Below, piece after piece: positions 52,801 to 63,468 of a stretch of 64,000 nucleotides of DNA. The number at the start of each line of letters is the position of its first letter. Position 1 is the stretch's first letter. This stretch comes from Sthenelais limicola (taxonomy: Eukaryota > Annelida > Polychaeta > Phyllodocida > Sigalionidae). The notes under the pieces are model-generated. The model had not been told where the DNA came from. It searched no databases and saw only the letters and a list, made by a program, of their open reading frames with translations. The stretch is taken from positions 13,832,132-13,896,131 of the forward strand of contig OW804094.1 in assembly GCA_942159475.1 (NCBI GenBank). The letters run 5' to 3'. A program made the position numbers and the translations under genes.

Positions 52801-53019
52801 TGAAAAAAAGTCGTTGGTATAAAAAAAAGTTATTAAAACAAAAAAGTAGTAGCTCTAGGCTAGGCTAAATAGTTTGTAACTTTCTTGTAAAATTTAGAAT
52901 GTTTTTTTTAGAATTTACTTTTATTCAATTAACCTTTGAGAAATAACGTTATTCAATTCAACTCTTGGCACATTTACTCTGTAGCTTGATTGTGCACAAC
53001 AGGGGGCAAATCTCAAAAT

Positions 53020-53062
53020 TTATTTTTTGCGACTTGTGACTCATTTCTCTATGACACATCAT
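53020..53062 (+). repeat. MITE family 2, right-end fragment
   Basis: tttttgcgacttgtgactca then tttctctatgacacatca. Only the terminal repeat is left. Confidence 0.55.
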
Positions 53063-54574
53063 ATATACTGTCATATACAGGGTTCCTGAGGTCAGTATAA
53101 GGTCTGTTAAAGTAATTATGATATTGGATTTTTCAGGACATTAAAAGTAAGAAATTATGTATGTGCATCTCTCTAAAATTAGTAGAATGCACTAAAACAG
53201 CACTCAGAGTGAGAGACAAAGAGAGATGGGGGTAATGAGTGAAAGGCAAGGGAGGGAGGGAGGCAGGGAGGGAGGGAGCTGGAAGGCCTTGTTTGTCTTA
53301 TTATGTAATAACCAGAGGGGGGCAGGGTGGAGGTTTGGAGGTGGGAAATGGGTGGAGTAGATAAGCCTTCTGCAAACATGCAAACTGATCAGACAGATGA
53401 TTTCACACTGATTGTTACCCCACAACCATCTCACACATTCATGATGGATGAAGATGATTGACAGAATGGTACGCGAATCATTAAGCTTCTCAGTTTTTAC
53501 TGAGAAGCTAAAAAGGTTTATGTATTAATTTTGTTGAAAGATTCCAAATAAGAGACATGATACCTAGAAGTTGGTGGTCGCGGCTCAGAAGTAATGACGA
53601 AATCGACTTTAAGCCAGAGTTAATATGTCATTTTAAAGAAACAGCTGTTAACATACTTACAACAAGAGCAAGCGAACTATATGATGCGTTTAGAAAAGCC
53701 ATTATGGGCGACGAAGACCGCAATGGAAAGTGGGTAACAATGTTCGAAAGAAAAGGTATTGACATAACAAAAGTAGACTCGAAAGAATGGTATTCAATTC
53801 CATATTCATGTACAAGAAATGTGAGGCTACAGGCGTTTCAATTCAGGGTAGCAAATAGAATCATCGTTTGTAATGACCTGTTAAAGAAATGGGACATTAA
53901 GAAAACTCCTGAATGTGGGTATTGCGAAGAGAAGGATGATATTTTCCATGTTTTTATAGACTGCGAGAGGGTCAATAATTTCTGGCATACACCGATAGGG
54001 TGGCCTAGGTCGAACAAGTGGCTCGATTGTGAAATCATAGATGATATTAATGCGGCACATTTATTGTTAGGAATTCCTTCAATAGAGACAAAGCATAAAA
54101 GGCTAAACTATGTGTTCTTGAAAGCCAAGTTCTATATATATAGAAACAGGTTGTTCCATGATATATGCTTTTTTGTATTTCTGAGAGAGGTTAAGGTAGC
54201 CCTACGAGCGTTGAGAGACTGTACGGCATATGGCCCGATCAACGAAAAAGAATTTAAACTCTGGGAAGGTTTTTTTTAATGATTTGTAAAATTAGTTGAT
54301 TGATGTTGAAATATGCATAAATACATGTTTTTGTTAATAGATGGTAAGTCCTGGAGAACCTGAGAAGAATCTACTCAGAAGAAAACAAAACGCAAAAGGC
54401 TAAATTCGATATAGGTTTGTTTATTGTTAAACCTGATATGTGGAGTTCATTTTAATACAACAAGAGACTCACAATACAAACAGATGAGGAGAGGTCCATA
54501 ACAGCGTACTGTAATATCTTGATGTTGAAGCGCTGGGTCAGGGTTCTTTGTTGATATATTGAATAAAGTCATGT

Positions 54575-54610
<36 letters not shown>

Positions 54611-54620
54611 ATAATCACTT

Positions 54621-54957
54621 GAGCGGTATATTTTTCTGGATTCTTATTGAACTTGAAAAGTGTTCTCTGCTATGCAAAATCGCATGAGAATCGCTTAGTA
54701 GGCTAAACCGATTCTCGTTCTTTTCGGTGTCATCCATATATATGAAGTTAATTCCTTAAAACGCTAACATACAACTCTTGAATATCTAAATAATATGAAT
54801 AACTTGCTTCATTATTTTTGTCACATTATAAATAATTCTCCATTGTTAACTCTATTCAAGATTTAAGATTAAATTGTTGTGGAGTAAGATATAGGGAATG
54901 TGATATTTCCGAAATTAGTCGATCAGTCTCACAAAATTCAACTGCATGCCCATTTTC
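54621..54957. other. no gene seen
   Basis: AT-rich sequence between the LINE and the last exon of the minus-strand GIMAP-like gene. It probably contains that gene's 3' UTR. Confidence 0.4.
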
Positions 54958-56950
54958 TTATGAAAACATATTTATGATAAATCTTGCTACCTTTTTGATA
55001 AACCCGTAAATCGCACTATTAGACATATTGGCTATCTCTCTTTGTACCCAGTGGTCGACAAGAGCATGGGGTTGATTATACAATTCGGAACGGATTGCTT
55101 CCCAATCAACTTCGCTTTTATCAACTGGATAGGACATACGATCCAAGTGAGTCAGGATAATATTGCGAGCTGTGTCAGGTATTTCGCTTCGAGGAATATT
55201 GACCTGGGCTGACGTGTACACATTCCTCCTATGGAAATGGTCAAGGTGCCTTATAAGCTGCCTCCGAACATTGGCCTTCCCATCGGAACTGATCCCTTTA
55301 TTTTCTACAGCTATTGTTCGCCTGTCTATCCTCGTCAACAAAGTGTCAAGGTAGGATGTGCCTTGCTTTGCGTTCTCATCAAGGTACTGTTTAAGTGAGT
55401 ACTGCTCACGCCATAGTTCTTCACCATGGGTAAAGACAAGTGAGCACGACTTTAGAAATTCCTCTCCAAAAAGTTTCTGTAAATTAATGAACAAGAATTT
55501 GCTGAGACCACAGGCCGATATACATCCACATGTTTCAGTACAGTATATGGTTGACTAAATAAATATAAGTGTAATTGCAAGCTGTCGTGGCTCCGCAAGG
55601 ACACTTCAGGACCCCCAATTTCCCTCTGTATCGCCTCAGGACTATGCACCAAACAGTGCACCAGCAGCACTTCAATATATTATAGGTATCAACTTCTTGC
55701 TGCTTATCGTGAAGGGTAGACTATAGTAGACTCCTTCCCACAGAAACTATAAGCTAAATTTTGGAAGTTTACTGAAATGATGACTCTCCAGCATTTAGTA
55801 CAAACAAATCTTGAAAATTCCCAGTTATATTGCAATGTCACTTACCACCATCTTTTCAAAGGCTGCCACCTGCTCAACTGTCATTCTGGGACTAGCAAGA
55901 TTGTACACAAACACAAACGCGTGGATACCTTCAGGGAAATGATTGAAAACCTGAAGGGAACCATGCATACATGTAATTACTTCAAAGTTGCCTCTGTTAA
56001 CTGGATAAAGACCTCTCGGAAATGTTCATAAAAGATGTATTCTAACGATGAAGAGGAAGGAGTAGGTCGAGAAAGAAAACAATATATTGCGGACAATATT
56101 GTACACTGTTCAGATTCTTTATATGAGATTTTAGAGTATTCTAAAATAAAAGTTCTTAAGTAAAAGTAATGGAAAATATTCCAATAATTACCGCAGGAAG
56201 GTGAGAAATGTTCTTGAAATATCTATATAGACAACATATTCAATCGTTTAGACAGTGCTGCATTAGGTATTTGGGAACTGTTCGGAACTTCGGGCTTTTG
56301 CAATAGGAGTTTCTAATTCTTAAATGGATCAGATCTTCAGAAAATGTACAATTCGCCTTCACCAATCCTCCCATATAACCCACATCTAAATTAGCTTTAA
56401 AATGCAGTTTAACATAACAGAACTGATACTTTAAATCAATGCGATACCAAATATACAATATACATAAACAGTATTCATCATTTTCCAGTCTAATTGAGCA
56501 GAATTTACTAAATATGTACAGCTGCCAATTGTACATTTTCTGAAAATCTGACCCATATAGAACACTCTCTTCATGGTGATTTAAGAGGTCTATAATGTGA
56601 ATTAATTTTACCTTAAGAAGTTCAAAGGCATAATTGTCAGTGCCGCTGGTGTCCATCACGCCAGGCGTGTCAACAACACGAATACGTTTCCCATAGTAGT
56701 CGGTTTCTTTGTATTGAACATATTTAGTGCAGGACGACGCCAAGGCGCTGGTAGGAAAGTTTTCTTTTACGCCTACCAACAAATTCCCAGTGTGGCTTTT
56801 TCCAAGGCCAGTCCTTCCAAGCAGCACTACGTTCAAGGGTTCCTGGGACTGGGTATAGCTGCTGTAGTCGTAAAGCGCAAAGGCAGAAACGCTAGGCTCT
56901 GTTTTCTGTGGTGGCTGCCATGCCTGGCTTGGCTGGATTGGCTGGATTGG
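54958..56950 (-). CDS. GIMAP-like (AIG1-type) GTPase gene 1
   Basis: Three minus-strand exons in phase 0: 56950-56612 (acceptor tgttttcag, donor aag|gtaaaa), 55950-55846 (acceptor cccttcag, donor gtaagt) and 55476-54958 (acceptor tttacag, stop). They encode about 319 aa plus an unseen N-terminus, since exon 1 opens at an acceptor with a PIQPIQ repeat. P-loop GRTGLGKS at residues 46-53, DTPG switch II motif (VVDTPGVMDT), AIG1-type HAFVFVYNLASPRMTVEQ, G4-like VFTHGEEL and a VENK G5 motif. AIG1 GTPases bind GTP and often act at membranes in innate immunity and cell survival; here the C-terminus ends in a hydrophobic helix (FIKKVARFIINMF) that could anchor it. A MITE lies in intron 1. Confidence 0.85.
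56335..56555 (+). repeat. MITE family 1 copy in GIMAP-like gene 1 intron
   Basis: tggatcagatcttcagaaaa at the left and cattttctgaaaatctgacc at the right. It lies 57 bp from the donor of the P-loop exon. Confidence 0.8.
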
Positions 56951-58655
56951 CTGAAAACATAATTATATCTCCTACTCATCCTACATTTATAAGACTTATC
57001 AATAGTACGTGCAACGTTTTGAGCAACGTGTGAGATTACTCAGCTTTAGCGAACCCCTAAAGAAAAGATACTCGACGTACATTTGAATAAATGTGCATGT
57101 ATGTATATACACGTATGCCTATATTATATGTAGACAATTATATACATCTCTCCGTCCGTCTGTCTCTCTCTTTTTTATGTCTCTCTCCCCCTCTCTGTGT
57201 GTCTCTCTCTCTCCCACTCTCTCTCTCTATTTGTATTATCAGATGGCCATGCTGCCATTGCAACTTAAACAAGCCCGCCGCCCTAGCTCTCTCTTTCTCT
57301 CTCCATGTATACATGTATGTAGGTGTGTGTACATGTGTGTGTACTAACGGCGAAAATTTCAGCTGAATGTTTAGAAATGCAATCTCACCGCCCTTGGCTT
57401 TTCATTTCCATTTCCCATTTTGATAAAACCTCCAATTAATCCTCTGATCAAAGAAGACGGAAGCTGTCGTTGAACTGATTTAGCTGAAGTGTTAAAACAT
57501 GGCACAATTAACAATAATCTTGGAAGGCAATAAACAAACAAAAATATATGAACACACTCAAAACTGAGTATTTTCCTTTTTGATGGGAATGGCCAATTGA
57601 ATTTACGACCATAAGAAATTTTAGGCAAAGCCAGATTTCCAGTTACAAAAATGAACGAAAATTACGATACCAACCAAAGCGCCTTGGAGTAGAGACTAAT
57701 TGGAGTGGAGAAGAGAATATTAGCTTTATAGTAAGCGACGAACATCACTATTTTCCACAGATTGGTCAAATGTCTCCCAATTGGAGCACATAATAGTAAT
57801 TTTTCCCCTGTATCCAGAGGTCTTAGGAATATTTAATTAGATTATTCACTGTCACAACTAAATATGGTTGAGGACTTAATTATATATCTCCCAACATATC
57901 ACCTTCAAACATTCATCAACATACTGGTACAAAGGAACCAATGAATTTCAAGAGAAGAATGTGAGCGACACCATGCCAATCATCGTAGAATGGCAATTTC
58001 CTAGTGGTTCCTAGACAAGTGTGGCTCCTCCCCTTATCCCACACTAATTATTTTGATCTGAAGTATGTTTGCGGTCCCCAAGCTGCACCAACTATATGTA
58101 TACCATAGTCTTAATCTAAGACACGTGACTACCGCCACTATAGGTCTCTCAGACATATATGAACGGGAGCTATACACTACGCAGACCTTCCCACATTTCA
58201 TCAAATACTTCCAGGTATGTTGATTCATGAATTATAGTCTTTATGTCAAATATCAAAGTAGATTCACCCATTTCTGGAACATGAAATCGTACCATTTAGA
58301 ACGGGTCTCCCCCTCCTTTTCTCTCTCACGATCTCTCTCCCCCCTTTCTCTCCCTCGTCCCTCTCCTCTCTTTCCCCCTACCTTCTCCCTCTCCCTCTTT
58401 CTCCTTTTTTCCCTCTGTGTCTCTCCCTTTCTGTAGGGTTGAAGTGTTGATATGTTATTACTATTGAGCAATAAATATACAGGTTTCATAATTTAATTGT
58501 TATGATATTTAATTCATTTACATTATATATACGCATGTTGCCTAGGCGCCACATATATGTTTACGTATACTTATATATACATGTATGAAAAGTGGAGATA
58601 AAGATTCGTCTATATTTATGTTCACTGTTCATATATAGATATATTATGTACATAT

Positions 58656-58705
<50 letters not shown>

Positions 58706-59090
58706 GTCTATAATTTTGATGCTAGGCAGTATAGGGCTATATATAGGGGGCTGGGGTTGGAAGTGCACTAATTGAATGTAGAGTGAACAGAATGGCCTTG
58801 AGTAAGGCATGTGATATTATCCACACAGAACCAGGGTAGAAATTGTGTCGGTTTTTTTAAAGAGTGAAGGAGGACGTGACAGCTGCAGGGGAAGATCACA
58901 GAGATTGGAAAGGATTTCTTACCTCACATGATACAATCAACATAGATAGTCATGTATCATTCTTTCTCTGAGATGTCCAACTCAATGAAATTAGAATAAA
59001 GTAGATAGGGATTCAAAAGCTGTATTTTAGTTAGCTGTCTCTGGAAAATATAGCTACACGCATATAGGTCGGGGGCTTCATTTGTATACA
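56951..59090. other. region between the divergent GIMAP-like genes
   Basis: About 2.1 kb with no recognised exon, although the first exon of gene 1 and the promoters should lie here. It contains (CT)n at 57150-57230, a CT/CCCT tract at 58310-58430 and (TA)n at 58660-58702. Confidence 0.5.
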
Positions 59091-59297
59091 TGGGTCACCT
59101 TCACATCCCTCTCAAATAACCCACATTTAAGGCAGAAAATTAGCTTCAAACTGCAGTTTAACATAGCAAAACAGATTAAATCAATGTGATACCATATACT
59201 CAGGTATACCTGGTATTTATCATTTTTCAGCCCCATTTAGCGGAATTAATTAAATGTGCACAGCTGCCAATTGTACATTTTCTCAAAATCTGTCCCA
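59091..59297 (+). repeat. MITE family 1 copy abutting GIMAP-like gene 2
   Basis: tgggtcaccttcacatccct at the left, with the terminal 20 bp deleted. The right end is cattttctcaaaatctgtcc. Its right end is 20 bp from the first ATG of the GIMAP-like gene. Confidence 0.8.
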
Positions 59298-59315
59298 TAT
59301 TTCTATTTCCAACAG

Positions 59316-59389
59316 AAATGTCGGATACAACAGAAATGTCGGATACAACAGAAATGTCGGATACAACAGAAATGTCGGATACAACAGTG
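59316..59389 (+). repeat. 18-bp tandem repeat across the start codon
   Basis: The unit atgtcggatacaacagaa occurs four times in direct succession and encodes the MSDTTE repeats. Each unit has an ATG and an acaacag that resembles a splice acceptor. Confidence 0.95.
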
Positions 59390-61394
59390 ACACGCGACCC
59401 CAACATGGATCAGCCCCCGAATGAAGCAGCTGGAGAAGAATACTACATTGTCCTCCTTGGCCGAAATGGATCGGGGAAAAGCACCCTAGGCAACCGAATT
59501 CTGGGGAAAGAAAAATTCCGCATTAATTCATTTTTTGGTAAAAGCATGTCGGAAGTAAAATTTGAAAAAGGCATGATTGATGAAAAAATGTTCCACATAT
59601 GTGACATGCCAGGCACCTTCAGGAATGCCGAAGAGTGTACATGGAAACTGGAAGAGGTAAGTTACTGAAAATGAGAATAACATTTTGATGACCACCCCGA
59701 CCCCCATCCACTCTCAGAATTTGTCTTGCACCTACTCTTAAGGGCTCTCAATTCTACAATAAAATGCGATATGTTACAAAACTATTATAAAAGTACATAC
59801 ATCGTCAACTGCCTATACAAAAAAAATATACTCATCCACTATAACTACAACAGAATTCACCTTCTAAGGTGTATGTTTTGAAAAATTCCCCGAATGAGAA
59901 CCCTCCCGGACCCTCCTCTGGGGGGCTTCATGCCTTCAGCACTCAGTCCCCAACATGTGCCCTTTTCTCAGACCTGAACCCCCCCCCCATTCAGGAAATC
60001 CTGGATCCGCCCCTGTCAGATGTATGCCAATTGAATTTTAATGCATTAGCAATTTTTACTTTAGGTCTCGAGAGAATTTCCATCTGGTGTAAGCCTATTT
60101 GTGATCGTCTACAATTTGGCAGATGCCTACTACACTGCTGAGGAGTACCAGATGGTAGAGGACTTCACGGTATGTTTTTATTGCTTCTCTGGCTGAAAAG
60201 CCTGAGAAGCATTGATGTCGCTCCATCCATCCATCTCTACTCCACCCATGTACCAGCCATTTCTCACCTCCACCATACACCACTCCACTCTGGCACATGC
60301 TCCCTTCCCCCCTCTGGTTATTACATAATTAAGACAAACCAGACCTGCCCCTCACTGGGAACCTTATAGCCTATAGGTTCCAGATTTTGCCTGCTGTAGC
60401 AACGTTGGCGTTGGGTCTATATAAAAGGAACAAGTGCCTTCGGCACTTGGATTGTAGAGGCAGTTGTGTTTCTACTTCTTATAGGAATCCAACAATTTAC
60501 GGGACGTTTATTTTAATTTGGAGATATTAATTTAATTGCCAAAAATGGCTAAAATCACAGGGGGCCTACATCAGGGTAGTAGGCCTAAGGTGTAGGAGGG
60601 AGAGAGAGAGAGGGAGAGAGAGAGGGGGGGAGGAGAAGAGAGGAAGAGGAGAGATGAGAATGACTGATATAAGAGGGTTTCATGGGAAAAAAATTGCACC
60701 CCCCCCCCCCCACCCACACACACACCTATACATCTATCAATTTTCCTCCCCCTCCCCGACTACCTCCCTTGCTCTCCCTCCCCTTTTATTCCCCCCTCCT
60801 TAATAATAATGAGTAATGTGTGGAAAGGTAATCTTTTCTCTGAGAGACAGAAAAAGTGTCAAAAATAAAGTTTGTCAAAAAAATAGTTGGCTGTAAAATA
60901 TGCTGGTTGAAAAAAAATGGTTGGTCGAAAAAAAAGTTGGTCGTAAAAAAAGTTGGTCGAAAAGGAAGTTGATCGTAAAAAAAAGTTTGCCGTAAAATGT
61001 TTGCGAAAAAAAGTTTGTCGTAAAAAAAAAAGTTTGTCGTAAAAAAGTTTGTCAAAAAAATAGTTGGAAGTTGGACGTAAATAAAGTTGGTCGATCGTAA
61101 AAAAAAAAGTTTGTCGTAAAAAACGTTAGTCGTAAAAAAGGTGGTAGTAAATAAAGTTTGTGGGAAAAAAAAGTTTGTCGTAAAAACAAAGTTAGTCGGA
61201 AAAAAAGTTGGTCCAATATTTGAGGCTATGTACTGCCATTCATTATTTCATTCTATAAAATTATGTTAAAAAAACATTTGATGTATGGGCCAGGGTGGGG
61301 TGGGGTGGGGGGGGGGGCACTATTGGATCCAACATTTGAGGCTATGTACTGCCATTCATTATTATGAAACACCATGATTACCACCCGGAACTTA

Positions 61395-61426
<32 letters not shown>

Positions 61427-63468
61427 CCATGATTACCCTCCTGAACTTGAAAGAGAGAGAGAGAGAGAGAGAGAGAGACCACACACACACAGACATTATT
61501 TAGCTTCAATATTAATTATTCTAGTAGTTGCAATGTTTCCACCAATTAGCTGGTGAGGTTCAATAAGTCTCTCCCCCAAATTAAGGGGCCCCCTGGTCCC
61601 CCTAGCTACACAATGTGAACTTTTCTGTTCAAATCGGACTATTATTTCAAAAGTTATAGCATTTGAGCTTGGCTAAATATTGGCTATGTTTACAAAGCAT
61701 ATATATGCTCCCTGAATGCAACCACTAAGGTCTGTATATTGGACCACAACGCATTTGCTTCCCGAATGCAACCACTGACAGCTTGGTAGTGTTACGTAAC
61801 ACATGCATGCTGTACCCCTAGTCTCTCCACAGACCCACTATCCCAGGCGAGAGTGTGGGTCCGGGGATGGACTAGCTGTACCCGGGGACCAGTCTCTGTC
61901 CCTTGAGTTCGACGGGTTCCCTGTTCCTGTTGCCTCTGGGAGCACAGGGTTCACCGAGCCGTAACGAATCTCGTATGCTGCGAGTTTTCACGAGTACGCA
62001 AAACTCGAGGAAAGGAAGATTTCATTGTATAGGCTATCACAACACAAACACAATTCTGTCTATTGCCACCTTTCATGGACAAATGTTAACTCGATCGCAA
62101 CTCGATCCCTCAATCAAATCCAAGATGGCCGCCAAGTCAGGCGTGCAGTGCATCAATTGTCAAGACGTAAATAAGGCGAAAACAGCGATGATTTTGGGTA
62201 TCAATGCCGCTATAACCTATGCCGCTATAACCCTAACCCTAATCTTAAATTGGTGGTCATAAGTCAGTCAACAAACATTAACAAATCTATGTGCAAAATG
62301 AGGCGCCGCTAGCCTGACTTGGCGGCCATATTGTATATGATTGAGAGATCAAGTTAACATTTGTCCATGAAAGTGTTTTTTGCCTCGGACAAACATCGTG
62401 GTGATTTTACGCTTCGGAAAAATAATTTAAAAATTACTATTTCTACTCGAAATACATTGCCAAGATGTTGAGATCAAGAAAGAACATGCTTTTCTTCCCC
62501 TAAATATGTGTTTATACCAAGTTCAGCCTTTAAATGAGGCAGATATGAGAGAAAATTTTCAGTTAGACAGGTCTACAAAAGTAAACAATAAAAAGCTCGC
62601 CAAAACAGTCAGGTTGTCAGAAAATGTACAATTCACCTGCACCAATTCTCTCAATTAACTCAGTAAAGATCAGAGGGGAAGTAGTGGTGGGGGAAGAGGG
62701 GATCAAAGTGAGATGTGTTCGGGGGGGAGGGCTGTCTTTTTTGTTTAGGACTTTGCTATAAAGGGCTACAAAGGGCCACCAGGAAGAGCACTATTGTGAG
62801 GATCGGGTCCTTCTCTTGATTATATATGATCGTATTATGTGTAATTGTGAATAAAAGTTTTCCGTGGAACACTATAGACCTAAATGGTGAATATTAATTA
62901 TCATAATCCTGTTTGTAAGATATAGCCACGGAGCTCTAGTAAGAAATCGATGAAAATAAAATTGTTATCATCACATCTATTGTTTCAGAAGTGCACTAAT
63001 TTTACTCTTTTCTTTTAGAACAAATACAGTAAGGACTTCCTAGAGAATACTGTAATTATATTTACCCATGGAGAAGAGATTTCACGCGATGGCGTCACCT
63101 TAGAGAAAATCATGGCTGAAGGGCAAGAACAACCTATCAGCAAATTCATAAGTACCCATTTGAAAAATCGAATGTTGGATGTTGAAAATAAATGTAGAAA
63201 TGAGGATGAAATCAAGGAGCAAAGAGATAAGTTAATGGCATTCCTTGTTGAACAATTAAAACAGGGTCCTCGATTCTCCTTCAAACATCTTTCTGGTGAA
63301 TCAGAATTGTGTGAAACGTCAGGTTCTGGCGCCAAAGGCGCCACTGGATCCACATTCTCATTCTCTAAACTTAAAGGTATCTTTAGTTTGGGGAAGGATG
63401 AGGATAAACGTTGCTACAGCAAGATGTTCATGAGTGCATCAATGGCTGTCGTTAATGCCTCAAAATGA
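59318..63468 (+). CDS. GIMAP-like (AIG1-type) GTPase gene 2, complete
   Basis: Exons 59318-59656 (donor gag|gtaagt), 60065-60169 (acceptor ctttag, donor acg|gtatgt) and 63019-63468 (acceptor cttttag, TGA), all phase 0, giving 297 aa. The N-terminus is four MSDTTE units, then a P-loop GRNGSGKST (48-56), CDMPGTF as the DxxG motif, LFVIVYNLADAYYTAEEYQM (AIG1-type helix), IIFTHGEEI (G4 region) and DVENKC (G5). The C-terminal third is charged and has no membrane span, unlike gene 1. The 105-bp middle exon and both intron positions are identical to gene 1, supporting a shared ancestor. Plus-strand AATAAA near 63703 and 63973. The start is chosen at the first ATG after a possible acceptor (ttccaacag). 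Confidence 0.85.
60172..60345 (+). repeat. repeat shared with 53270-53510 (inverted)
   Basis: gcttctctggctgaaaagcc then gagaagc forms a hairpin, followed by ctactccaccc and ccctctggttattacataat. The same features occur in reverse at 53275-53508. It lies in intron 2 of GIMAP-like gene 2. Confidence 0.6.
60417..60426 (+). promoter_or_regulatory. candidate TATA box in intron 2
   Basis: gggtctatataaaaggaac is a good TATA match, followed by the hairpin agtgccttcggcact. It may belong to an inserted element or an internal promoter. Nothing downstream confirms it. Confidence 0.25.
60893..61215 (+). repeat. minisatellite (gttggtcgtaaaaaa), locus 2
   Basis: About twenty units with variants (gtttgtcgtaaaaaaa, gttagtcg). 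Same unit and orientation as 52593-52800. Confidence 0.85.
61393..61480 (+). repeat. (GA)n microsatellites, duplicated unit
   Basis: Two GA runs separated by catgattaccctcctgaact. The unit ccatgattacc...gaacttaaaag plus GA is tandemly duplicated (61371 and 61428). Confidence 0.8.
61560..63018. other. remainder of GIMAP-like gene 2 intron 2
   Basis: No exon recognised. Two TAACCC units at 62228-62240, a MITE family 1 left-end fragment at 62611-62667 (cagaaaatgtacaattcacc), then AT-rich sequence up to the acceptor at 63018. Confidence 0.5.

Larger units (their letters stand above)
52324..53515. mobile_element. nested 1.19-kb insertion with 5-bp duplication
   Basis: Flanked by gttta at 52319-52323 and 53516-53520. 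Removing it makes the LINE frame continuous. It contains a 106-bp tandem duplication, a gtcgtaaaaaa minisatellite, a MITE family 2 end and a right-end hairpin (agcttctcag/ctgagaagct at 53483-53508). It has no coding potential and an unknown class. Its right part is related in inverse to 60172-60345. Confidence 0.55.
52025..54279 (+). pseudogene. C-terminal part of LINE ORF2, interrupted
   Basis: The first part (52150-52323, with one or more frame breaks) reads ICERIWNNDF, VNWKSWKEKGLITVNDLA and VKKVQDFWREHVIS. After the nested insert the frame resumes at 53521 and runs to the TAA at 54279 with RDMIPRSWWSRLRSND, VRLQAFQFRVANRIIVCNDL and CGYCEEKDDIFHVFIDC. The last is the Cys/His motif that follows the RT in L1-like LINEs. 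RT and endonuclease are absent, so it is inactive. The Met at 53557 is internal, not a start. Confidence 0.75.
52025..54606 (+). mobile_element. 5'-truncated L1/Tx1-like LINE with poly(A) and 14-bp TSD
   Basis: aataataatcactt lies at 52011-52024 and again at 54607-54620 after the A-tail. The content is the C-terminal part of a LINE ORF2, a 3' UTR with AATAAA and about 27 A. A second element (52324-53515) is nested inside. Poly(A) tailing and the CCHC-type C-terminus fit the L1/Tx1 group. Confidence 0.8.

Noticed and set aside
59186..59317. Upstream extension of the GIMAP-like gene 2 frame
   Set aside because: This part is MITE sequence. The first ATG at 59318 right after a likely acceptor is a better start.
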